Of a DNA stretch of 64,000 bases, positions 1 through 10,100 are shown piece after piece (the first letter of the stretch is position 1; the number at the start of each line of letters is the position of its first letter). The stretch spans positions 769,001-833,000 of the forward strand of contig CM037474.1 in the NCBI GenBank assembly GCA_021014325.1. The letters are read 5' to 3'. The position numbers were made by a program, and so were the translations under genes. The notes beneath the pieces were generated by a model. The model saw only the letters and a list, made by a program, of their open reading frames with translations, was not told the origin of the DNA and searched no databases. The DNA comes from Plazaster borealis (lineage: Eukaryota; Echinodermata; Asteroidea; Forcipulatida; Labidiasteridae).

Positions 1-510
1 GGCGGCTACAGCTACGGCTACAGCTACGCCTATGGCTAGATTTCTGTCATCATGCGTTGAAGTATTGGACATCCTTAGCAATACCCTTAGAACAGTCAAG
101 CTGTAGATGTAGCTGCCAATTCGGATATTGGCCCAATTTCATAGAGCTACTTAAGTACGGAACTAAGATAAATACAGTACAATTATGCGTACCAGAACAG
201 GGTTACCAGCCAAATTACCATGTGACATGTACCATTATGTGACTGATATTCTGCTTATTTTTGTTTAGCAGGATATTTGTCTGCTTAAGCAGCTCTATGA
301 AATTGGGCCTTAATCTAAATGCGAAATTGAAGCAACTGCAGGGGCCGCCATCTTGCAAATTTGCCAAGCATGGATACTAAGTCTTGTTTAGTAGATAGAA
401 GTTAACGGCCGAAATGCTTTGAAATGTGTGCTGTTTGTAGCTGCTTTCCAGCAGAAATGAAGTCTTTGATAGTTTAAAAACTCACAAAGACTTGATTTTT
501 ATTCTAATAC
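1..510 (+). repeat. Dispersed repeat copy 1 with GGCTAC hexamer start
   Basis: The first ~500 bases are nearly identical to 2148-2660. Both begin with imperfect copies of the hexamer GGCTAC/AGCTAC, followed by the same stretch (TTGAAGTATTGGACATCC and onward). The copies diverge near position 505. The window edge cuts this copy, so its true left end is unknown. The short open frame inside (57-242) has a matching frame in the second copy but resembles no protein I know, and I do not treat it as a gene. Confidence 0.8.
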
Positions 511-869
511 TAATACTCGTCCAATGATCTGCCTCCTTTTTGAGAGTGTGACATCATATGCAATGGGTCTATAAATGATTAGTTAGCCTGCTTGTTTTCA
601 AACCAAAGTTCTAAGAAAAATAAAACTAAATTATGAATGTTGCGATAGAGCCCTATTTTTAATACAAGGCAAAGTATGACAATAATTATTTTCAATGGAT
701 GTACACCATAAAGCTATATTATTATTGATAGAGGTCAAATCTTCTTTAAACAGGAAGAGATGACCGGGGTTTGTTAAGTTAGGGGGAATGGCCCATTGAT
801 CATGCATGATTTTACATGGATGATGGACATGAGATAATGTTGGGATCCCGACAATAATTCGTTTTGAGT

Positions 870-985
870 TTTTATTTAACTACAACTTATCATTGGCAGA
901 TTTTTTTTGTGTGCAATACCTTAAATGAAAGCTTGTAACTTTTTTGAATCTATAAATATTTTATGTCTAAATTTTCAAGTCAAAT
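870..985 (+). repeat. Dispersed repeat, partner of 63895-64000
   Basis: The stretch around CAATACCTTAAATGAAAGCT is repeated in the same orientation at 63895-64000 (CAATACCTTACATAAAAGCT). Both copies continue through a shared CTTGAATCTxTAAA block. The second copy runs off the window. No coding potential is visible. The rest of 510-1040 shows nothing I recognise. Confidence 0.6.
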
Positions 986-1040
986 TGGCCATGTTTTATT
1001 GGTTACACACCTGTGTTTCGACACCTGTAATGTATTTTAT

Positions 1041-1095
1041 TAACCTGACCCTAACCCTGACCCTGACCCTGACCCTGACCCTGACCCTGACCCTA
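1041..1095 (+). repeat. Telomere-like CCCTGA/CCCTAA short array
   Basis: About eight units of CCCTGA with one CCCTAA unit at the left. CCCTAA is the complement of the metazoan telomere repeat TTAGGG, and CCCTGA is a one-base variant. It lies in interior sequence, so it is an interstitial telomere-like array or a simple repeat that happens to resemble one. Confidence 0.8.
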
Positions 1096-1424
1096 TTATG
1101 TAGATCATAAGAGGGTAACAGAGCATAATATTGTTGTAACATAATATGGGGTGTCAGAACATAGGGGTGTCATCGTTTATGAGAAAAAAACAGCAGACAG
1201 CAGTGTTTTGTTTGGTCAGACGTTTTGTGCACACTCATATTTCAATTTTGGCACTTAAAATACACATTTATTTGTGGGGTCTTTAAATGCTAGTTCCTTG
1301 ACTTTGAACATATATTTCATTCAGGGATTGGTACTGGTATGAATTTATATAATCTATGCACTTTCAGATTATTTCAAAGTAATTAGTTTTCGTTTTTGAC
1401 TATTACCAATCCTGTAAATTGACT

Positions 1425-1798
1425 TTAAAGGCACTGAACACGTTTGGAATTTGTCAAAGACCAGTGTTCTCACTTGGTGTATCCCAACATATGCAAAAAA
1501 TAACGAGCCTGTGAAAGTTTGGGCTCAATTGGTCATCGAAGTTGCAAGAAAATGATGAAAGAAAAAACACCCTTGTTGTACAAATTTGTGTGCTTTCAGA
1601 TAGGAATAAAAACTTCTTGCAAGAAGTTTTTATTATTTGAGTGAGAAATTACCTCTTTCTCAAAAACTACGTTACTTCAGAGGGAGTCGCTTCCTACAAT
1701 GTTTTATACTATCAACAGCCATCTGTTGCTCGTTACCATGTAAGTTTTTATGTTAATATATATTTTGAGTAATTACCAAACGTGTACAGTGCCTTTAA
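1425..1798 (+). mobile_element. TTAA-flanked MITE, family A (copy a)
   Basis: The element is bounded by TTAA on both sides. Its ends are AGGCACTGAACACGTTTGG and the inverted form CCAAACGTGTACAGTGCCT. It carries no open frame with a known domain. A perfect 30-bp palindrome centred on CTTGCAAG lies at 1605-1634. TTAA duplications are the hallmark of piggyBac-type transposition, so this is probably a non-autonomous piggyBac-like element. Eight further copies or part-copies of family A lie in this window. Confidence 0.85.
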
Positions 1799-2147
1799 GG
1801 CAATTTCAGTAGTAAAAGTCAGCATTGTCATATGAGACTTACCTAGGTATTACTGAACACACCTTTAACAATTTGCCTAAGTACCATGACGTCCAGGAAT
1901 TCCTTGTGGACATCTGATTGGGATTGAGTGATTTATGTGTTATTTCATGTAAAAAGTTAAGCTTTTCTCTGAGTCACTTTTTACACTTTGCATGCATAAA
2001 GGACTGTCATTTTGTTGTTTAAGCAGACAAAATTGTGAAGCTTTGTAAAATAGCCATATTTTGCCTTGTACTGGTATAGGTGTTAAATTGACATGCTCCA
2101 TCAGAGCAAGGTCTCGTGTACAAAGGGAGTTTAGGTTGTGTCTGTGA

Positions 2148-3165
2148 TTGGCGGCTACAGCTACAGCTACGGCTACGGCTAGACTTCTGTGTCATCATGC
2201 GTTGAAGTATTGGACATCCTTAGCAATACCCTTAGAACAGTCAAGCTGTAGATGTAGCTGCCAATTCGGATATGAGTCCAATTTCATAGAGCTACTTAAG
2301 TACGGAACTAATATAAATACAATACAATTATGCGTACCAGAACAGGGTTACCAGCCAAATTACCATGTGACATGTACCATTATGTGACTGATATTCTGCT
2401 TATTTTTGTTTAGCAGGATATTTGTCTGCTTAAGCAGCTCTATGAAATTGGGCCTTAATCTAAATGTGAAATTGAAGCAACTGCAGGGGCCGCCATCTTG
2501 CAAATTTGCTAAGCATGGATACATGTAAGTCTTGTTTAGTAGAAGGAAGTTAACGGGCGAAATGCTTTGAATTGTGTGCTGTTTGTAGCTGGTTTCCAGC
2601 AGAAATCAAGTCTTTGATAGTTTAAAAACTATCAAAGACTTGATTTTTATTCTAATACTTTTTTTTGTTACCCTAGGTTTTTCTGTACGAGTGTGTGCAC
2701 TTTTTTGAAAACATAAAATATAATGGAAGTTGTCTGATAATAAATGCCTTATTACCATAAGTTTTTTCAAATATAAGTTATTATAATTTAAAAAAATGTT
2801 TCCTCCTCTTTTAAGTTTTGCAGGTTTGATTGTTTGTAAATGATTTACTCCAAAAATAATGCTCTTTTCACATGTCAACAAAAAAAGCCCAAAAAGAAAA
2901 CCTGAAACGTTGTATATGCTCATACTCTGTGATTTTTCAAGTCTAAAATATTGTATATCCATCATTCTTTTTCCTCTTTTTGAGGTTTGCACCAATGGGA
3001 GATTTTTGGTGGCAGACCACCAGTGCAGTATCGGAATTAGCGGCTACAGCAACGGCTGCGGCTGTTGCAGAAGGTGTTGCTAAGGATGTCCTATAATTTC
3101 AGTGCATGATGACGTGGTAATCCAGCTGTAGCCGTAGCTGTAGCCGTAGCCGCTAATTTGGGCAC
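2148..3165 (+). mobile_element. Fold-back element with GGCTAC-hexamer terminal repeats
   Basis: The left end starts with GGCTACAGCTACAGCTACGG, then a unique arm containing GTCATCATGCGTTGAAGTAT and GGACATCCTTAGCAAT. The right end at about 3068-3165 is the reverse of this: a diverged inverted arm (GCTAAGGATGTCC, then GCATGATGAC) followed by GTAGCCGTAGCTGTAGCC and GCTAAT. The terminal inverted repeats are therefore ~100 bp, made of hexamer units plus a unique arm. A second hexamer block at 3040-3065 forms a smaller ~140-bp hairpin with the right end. No transposase is visible, so it is non-autonomous. The superfamily is not known to me. Confidence 0.65.
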
Positions 3166-3244
3166 GGCCTTACCACGTTATCCATAGTTCTCAGAACTGT
3201 GTTAGCTATGGAAATTTACACGATATGTTTGCTGACATCGTTTA

Positions 3245-3375
3245 AAAGTCTCTTTATGCACTTTGGGTTCGAATCCCACCTGAGTAGTATGCCTGCAGAG
3301 TTTTTACTTTCACAGGACTAAGGAAAACACTGAGTATACAGTGCTTTACACACACCGGTGTAAGGGGAAAACCAA
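3245..3375 (+). repeat. Possible tRNA-derived SINE fragment
   Basis: A pol III B-box-like sequence GGTTCGAATCC lies at 3268-3278, with no clear A box at the expected distance upstream. It is followed by a SINE-like body, but no second copy in this window supports it. This is a weak call. Confidence 0.3.
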
Positions 3376-3435
3376 ATAATATGCACTTTAATTGTTTGTA
3401 TATATTTTTGATTTTGAAAGTCATGACACATCAAC

Positions 3436-3633
3436 CAGAGCTGCCAACTCTTCCTGATTCTGCAGAAAGTTCCCTGAAAATCAACCAATCTTTCCATGTT
3501 CAGATGAATGAATTTGGAAATCTCGCTGATTGTTGAAACTTTTTCTCTATTATGTTGAATGTAATTCTAAATATCTCCCTGATTGTTGTTCAAAAATCTC
3601 CCTGATTGCAAGATGCAAATGTTGGCAGCTCTG
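3436..3633 (+). mobile_element. Short TIR MITE (CAGAGCTGCCAAC ends), copy 1
   Basis: A 198-bp element starting CAGAGCTGCCAAC and ending with its reverse complement GTTGGCAGCTCTG. It is flanked by the 7-bp direct repeat CATCAAC. A homologous copy at 30470-30639 has its own flanking duplication. Ends and duplication size suggest a hAT-like non-autonomous element, but the superfamily is uncertain. Confidence 0.75.
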
Positions 3634-3639
3634 CATCAA

Positions 3640-6600
3640 CTCCCACCAACCATCTTTAGGATTTGTCGTCATTTCTTGCCCATCCAGGCATAGATAAAGT
3701 TAGGATGATTTGCTGTGTGGTTTATTGGATGCTTCATCCTCTGGGGCTATCCCTGTACTCAATTATACAAATTGTAATTGTTTTATTTTTGTATTTTTTC
3801 CAGATGTAATTTTTACCGTCTCCCACCGATTTAAAGACAGAAGGGTATTATAGTTGGTTTTTGGTTGGGAACGTTTGCTTAAGTGGATTTGACAGGGATA
3901 TTCCTGTTCTGTGTCTGGAAGTTTTTGTAAATAATGGATTGTTTTGGTCTTGTGTTTTTTCCTGTGTACCCAGCCAGAATTTAGTCATAAAATAGTTGGT
4001 CATTGTTGATTAAATAAGTGTATATTATCATCTCACTTTTGTGTTTCTTGTATAGGCTCCAGTTATAGTATTTCAAATATTATATTGTTCTTTTCAAGTA
4101 AAGAATATTCTTGTTAGATACCAGCTAGATACTTTGTAAGCAAATTGAGCAGCAAGTAAAATTCTGAGAAAACAAAAGACAATTTTTAAAATTATCAACA
4201 GCTCACATAATCTTGGCTAAATGTTCCCCGAGAAATACTTTGCTGGAACGATTTTGCAATCTGTAATAAGGAGAAGTGTCTGAACAGGCATGAACTTTTT
4301 CCCTACTTTAATCTGAGTTCCGATTTTTAGTTTTTTGCTTTCAGAAAAATTGTTGCTTAATAGCCTGACAATTTTGTAAAACTACATGATGTAGCTCATC
4401 CCTTGTACTCTAAACTTTCCTACTTTCACAAGAGTTAATCCTGCTGGGTTACACGTTTGATAGTTGTATAGCCTACTTTTTCTTTTTCAACAAATCAGAA
4501 GTACTATTAGGTACAGAAAATCTCAAAAGCAAATTTGGAGAAAACATTTCAGTTTGTTTGAATGTCACATTTTCATGATTCACCAGATTTGCACTCAAAT
4601 TTAATCTGTTGTATAAGATCACCACTGTCACCATACTCATGCCAGAGATACTACTTTTTTCTGAATATATCTCTTCTCATTTATGTATAGAATCTTGTTT
4701 CTTAGAAACTGTAACTTTGGGTAAAAATATCACAAGTGTTCTTGACCCCTGAAAATTTGCATACCATACATACAGAGAGTTAAAATTAAATGTTTGTTTT
4801 AATTCCTTATAGTTTTAATAAGCGAGCATACTTACTGATGCTAATTTTGTCCATGGCTAAAACAAACACATAATACTGTATAATTTATTCAAAAATATTT
4901 TATGTCATAAATATTTGTATTGCAGGCCGAATGTGATTTCTGTGCAAAAGTTAAAAATGTTATTCTTTCTATATCATGCAAAAGCATGATTCGTTGATAA
5001 TGTACTTGAAAGTTTTTTTTAATGTTTATATGTGTTTAAAATATACACATAGTTTTGTGCAAGTGTCAGTGCAAATAACATTTGTTGTCTCTTCAATAGT
5101 TTTGTGTTATTTTCTCACATCCAGTCGTTTTTAGTAGCATGGTATGCCTAAACTTGGTTACTTTTTAAAAATATTTTTTAAACATTTAATTAAAGGTATT
5201 ATACAGGATAGGTTAGGATAACAATAATACTTGTTTTATTTTAGTCTGAAAGCTTACCGGTACTGATTTTTTTTCTTTCTGTGAAATATTTCCTTCTGAA
5301 ATTAAGTCATATTCAAGAGAACTGTACCCGAAAACCTTTTTTTAAAAAAACCCGAGGACGCTGCTTACCAATGACTTTTTATCATGCATGGTGCAGCCAT
5401 CTTGTTTTTCTTCCATTCAAACCAATGTAACCAAACCGAGGCTGGAATGGAAAATAGTCTGGCGCCTTTTTACAACTTGATAATTAAAACTATCAGTGCC
5501 ATTGTGTATACAGGGAATCTGACTTAATGCGTGCAGTGTGATAAAGGTCTATAGCGCACTCATTGTGTCCAAACTCGAAAACTCAGACCTGTAGGCTACT
5601 ATAAATAGGGATGTATTGGAAGTGATTTTACAAGAAAGTGAAATCCTTCCTTGTCCAAGGCTGTTGCCCTTTTCCCGGAAAATGTTTATCTGTACGGCTG
5701 TAGCTTACTGCCCGACGGTCGTATTGCCTCGCCAGGCCACCACCACAGATTCCTGCCAGTCCCAGTGTAACTGACTGCATCACTAAATCGAAATGTTTCT
5801 CGATTTCCGTGCAAGACAGTGAGACCGTGGATTCGGTGACAACTTTGTCTGGAAAATACTCTTTATTTGAGAAAAGTCGTACTTTCAGTGGAAAATAAGA
5901 AGACATCAACACAACTCGGGGCGGACGTGAAAATGGGGACGCGCCGCATTGAAACTATAAATTTAATTTTTAACATTACACGAAATGGACAGCAAATTTC
6001 GTGATTTACGGATGTTCAGTGATAGGGAAAAGGCATCAATATTATTAATTACAAGCCCTACACTCTTGTCCTCTTGTCTGTAAGCTGCGAATTCATTATT
6101 TCCTGATATAGGAAACAAAAATTTAGGCGAAAGGTCGATTAAGTGGACCGCAGTTTCCGGCTCACCCTTATGGGCACCATATTATTTTGCTTAACGTGTT
6201 TTTTCCCCCGTCCATTGTCTTTGTAACTTCTGTGCCCTTATTGGTTTAATATTCCTTGGCTACAGGAACAGTGAACTGTCAGGGTTTTTTATACAGTTTT
6301 TAAATAGTGGATTTGGGGGGGGGGGGGTGTACCTATTCTTGACTAGTGTTCACTTCACGGTATAAAATACAGGTCTTCAATAGCGAAGCAGCGTATGGAT
6401 ACCATTGACTTTGTATTATAACATTTAGTTATATAGTCTCATTTTGCACTAACGAAGAATGGTGCAAGATCAACTCAGCAAGGTATCATAACATTGCCAC
6501 CTGCCGAAGAGGAGGTTCTGGTTTGGACATTCTTCCAACCCATTTTTGACAAGGGGGGGGGTTCAAATTCAAGTCAACTAGATTGCACTTTATGCTCTTA

Positions 6601-7100
6601 AATGTCTTCAAAATGTGATGTTTTATTGATGTGTTTGAACCTTTTTTCTTTCTTTTTTGTTACGTTTTATCCCGGTTTTTGTCTAGAAACATAAAAGCTG
6701 GGCTTGAATAAAGCTGTTTATTTACAAAACATAGCTAAGCACAACTTTTTGTGCTTACCCATCACCAGGAAACTGTTACCAGCCAAAATGCTTTGTCATT
6801 TGTACTGTTCGTTGCATCTTCCCATCTGATGTATTACAGCAGAAACATTAGCCCTTTGAACCACACTTCCTGGCCTTGACGTTCAACTTTCAGATTGGTT
6901 TTGATGGCTTCGGAAGTGGCTATGGCTGTAACACAGAAAAGTCCTATTCTTCAACATTGAGTGAGTAGCCAAAGTCACATTATTAAGAAGCAGCCTGTGT
7001 ATTGTCTGCTGAAGCATAACATTGCAGTCAAATGTGTTGGTGATACAATTATTGTGCCGACTGTCTTCTACAAGAATTGTTTTCGTTTAGGCCACTTTGC
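3640..7100. other. Gene-free AT-rich stretch upstream of the P450
   Basis: I see no recognisable gene here apart from the possible minus-strand exon near 5628-5912. The segment 5385-5560 belongs to a dispersed repeat whose second copy is at 49715-49875 (both read CAGCCATCTTGTTT, then TTCTTCCATTCAAACCAAT). Runs of G occur near 6315 and 6555. The promoter of the P450 must lie somewhere here, but I cannot place a TATA box or initiator. Confidence 0.5.
5628..5912 (-). CDS. Possible first coding exon of an unknown membrane protein
   Basis: The minus strand has an open frame of up to 94 codons in locally GC-richer DNA. It contains a short glycine-rich hydrophobic stretch (VTLGLAGICGGGL) that could be a membrane segment, followed by a basic stretch. 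Near its 3' end the minus strand reads CTT then GTAAAA, a passable splice donor, so it may be exon 1 of a gene continuing to lower coordinates. I found no second exon and do not recognise the family. Composition and length make chance possible. Confidence 0.25.
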   Translation of the reverse strand: MLMSSYFPLKVRLFSNKEYFPDKVVTESTVSLSCTEIEKHFDLVMQSVTLGLAGICGGGLARQYDRRAVSYSRTDKHFPGKGQQPWTRKDFTFL

Positions 7101-7116
7101 AAAAGTATTAGTATTA

Positions 7117-7138
7117 TTAACCCTAACCCTAACGTTAG
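7117..7138 (+). repeat. Interstitial telomere-like repeat just upstream of the P450 start
   Basis: Reads TTAACCCTAACCCTAAC and then GTTAG: nearly three CCCTAA units followed by a partial unit in the opposite sense. It ends 18 bases before the start codon at 7157, so it would fall in the 5' leader or core promoter. It may be chance, a repair scar, or a telobox-like element. Confidence 0.7.
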
Positions 7139-7156
7139 AAGATTGATAGATAAACC

Positions 7157-10100
7157 ATGATGACATTAACTGAGTTATTCGACTCGACCAGTTTAAGTTC
7201 AGCCGTTATCTTTCTGGTTGCTTTTCTGCTGGGATTCTACTGGATTCGTCGGCCAAGAAATCTGCCTCCGGGACCACCGGGTTGGCCTATTTTCGGCAGC
7301 GTGTTGGCTCTTCGCCATGCACCGGCGCACGTTGTGTTCACTGACTGGTCTAAGCTGTATGGAGACATATTCAGCGTTCGAATGGGTCTCAAGCTCTTCG
7401 TTGTTTTGAATGATACGGGTTGCATTAAAAGGGCCCTGCATAAACAAGCTGATGTCTTCTCAGACAGAATTCTCTCCAACATATCCAAAATGTTTGGAGT
7501 TACAGGTAAGCCGATTTAGAAAAATACAAGACGAGCTCCCCCACCAACCGTCAATTTATCAAAGATACAATCTACCGACCCTATATAGGCCTATACGTCT
7601 TAACCCTCCAAGCATGTTCTGAGCAGATCATGCCAAGAAAATGCTTTAGTGAAACAAGAATGTTGCACCATTATAGAGCAAGGTCTATGGTCTCACCAGT
7701 GCCATCCAGTCATTAATAGTAACAAATGAACCAGTTAAATGAAGTTAAACGCATCGTACACGTTTGGTAATGACTCAAAATATATATTAACATAAAAACT
7801 TACTTGGTAACGAGCAACAGAGAGCTGTTGATAGATAAAACATTGTGAGAAACGACTCCCTCTGAAGTTTTGAGAAAGAGGTAATTTCTCACTAAAATAA
7901 TAAAAAAGAAGTTTTTATTCCTATCTGAAAGCACACAAATTTGTACAACAAGGGTGTTTTTTCTTTCATCATTTCTTGCAACTTCGATGACCAGGTGAGC
8001 CCAAATTTTCACAGGCTTGTTATTTTATGCATATGTTGGGATACACCAAATGAGAACACTGGTCTTTGACAATTACCAAACGTGTACGATGCCTTTAAGT
8101 GAGATAAAAAAAAGAGAAGAAACAATCATCATTATAATGTTGCTTCCTCATGCCAATGGTAGGTAAGGTACCGGTTAGGCCTACTTGTATCTGAGTACAA
8201 TAATGCAGGCCACCCAACATGTGCAAAACTAGAACTGAATTTGTTACGAACAAATACTGGGGTTTCGGCTTTAACAAGGCGAACTATTAAGAATTGAATA
8301 ATGTCTTGGTGATGTAATGTAGTTTGTTAATTAATAAGTTGTCACAGTCCCGATGATGGCGATCGATTGTGGGTCAAGTTAACGAAAATGGAACCTGTCG
8401 CTTTAGGGCGCTTTAGGGCGCTTTTTTATAGGTAAGGTACCGGTAAGGCCTACTTATATCTGAGTACAATAGTGCAGGCCACCCAACATGTGCAAAGTAA
8501 TATCAAACCAATTAATATCTTCATCGAGTGGACAAATCAATCATTTGGTTATCGATGTGTGGCACGTGTACACCCCCCCCCCCAAAGTTATCTTCGTTAT
8601 ATTCTAGCTAGGAATCTCATGAATTCTTTAGAGGATTTTCGGGGGTACTTCTGTATTAGAGGGGAAGAGTGTGTCAAAGTATGGGAATTGTTATAGTGTT
8701 TGGGGAGATAGGTCCCTCTGCCGCAAATCGAGCATGATAAGGTCATGTGTGACTCGGTTTCAAATGGCGGCGGGTTCGTCCTTTCTACTTACTCCCCCCC
8801 CCTTAAAAAAAAAAACGAACGGTAAGGGTGCACCCAAAATAGTATAGGGAGAAAACAGAGCGACGGCCTCGTGAATATATTCTAAACTAGACAGATTTGA
8901 GAGCCAAATAAAAGAGGTACAGTGCAAAAAACAAAATTGCCCAAATGACCTAGGGGTTGTTGACTTCCAACTTGGGGTATTTTGTATGACCTAAGCCCTG
9001 AAAAAATTGGCCTATTTGCCGAGAGGTGTAAGGAAACTTTTCCAAGATTGATGCTCGGACGTTTGGAAATGTACACAAGAGTGTAGGGGTGTTTTTATTT
9101 GGATGGAGATTAACTCGACGGACCTTGGGACTTTCCATATCAAAATGAGCATAGGATAACAGTTGAGAATTCAATGGATAATTTTACTTTTACCTTAACA
9201 AGCTGTTAGACTTCTGAGTATTTTAAAAGTATTTTTGAATATTTAGCATTTTGTGATGGGAGTTTATTTAGTGTGGATGCACCCGTAATGCTGATTCTGA
9301 GAAAATGCCTCGCGCCCTCTATGTCAGAGGACCCCTATGCCCCTAAACTTAATTAGGCCTGACTGTCGGACGTTACATCACCGGTAGAATGGTTTCAACA
9401 TATTTTTATCTCTACCAATTGTCTCAATTATTAATAAACCATTTCAATTCAATACTTAAAATGGAGTTTGATTTCAAATTAAGTCAATAGATTTCGCGAG
9501 TTCCGTACGTCATCTTCGCTGTTATTATCCTCTTGTGAACAGGTAGTTATGTTTTTGAAAACGGGGCCATTTGGAAGGAGCGCCGTCGTTTCGGACTTAG
9601 TGCTCTCCGAAGCTCTGGCATGGGCAAGAGAAGTGCTGAGCATTCCATCAACGAAGAATCCCGGTACCTCCTGGACTGCTTTGCTGCTCAAGAGGGAAAA
9701 CCATTGGACCCAACACACCTAGTCAACAATGCTGTCTCTAACATCGTTTGTAAAATATGCTTCGGCTACAGATTCGACTATTCAGATGAAAAGTTTGCTC
9801 AACTTATTGACAGGGTCAGGAAACAGATGAGCTTCAGCTCAACGTGTTTGGGCAATTCTATTTCTTGGTTGGTCCACACGCCGCTTTACTCGCATGTAAA
9901 AGAAAACATCAGCTGCCTCAGGAAATTTATAGATGAAATCGTTCAGGTAATTTAACACATTTCATGATACATTACATATTGGCCTGGAGGTCGTAGAGGG
10001 CTTCACTCCTCTCCCGGCTGTTGCTCCAAAAGGAAGGCTGGGACGGGTTCATTCTTTGTTGTTGCCCTTAAATTGTGGAATAAGCTGCCGCGTGCTATTT

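Noticed and set aside
6315..6330. G-quadruplex or regulatory role for long G runs here and near 8572, 36220, 36655, 53340 and 53900
   Set aside because: Simple homopolymer tracts are common throughout the window and show no consistent position relative to genes.
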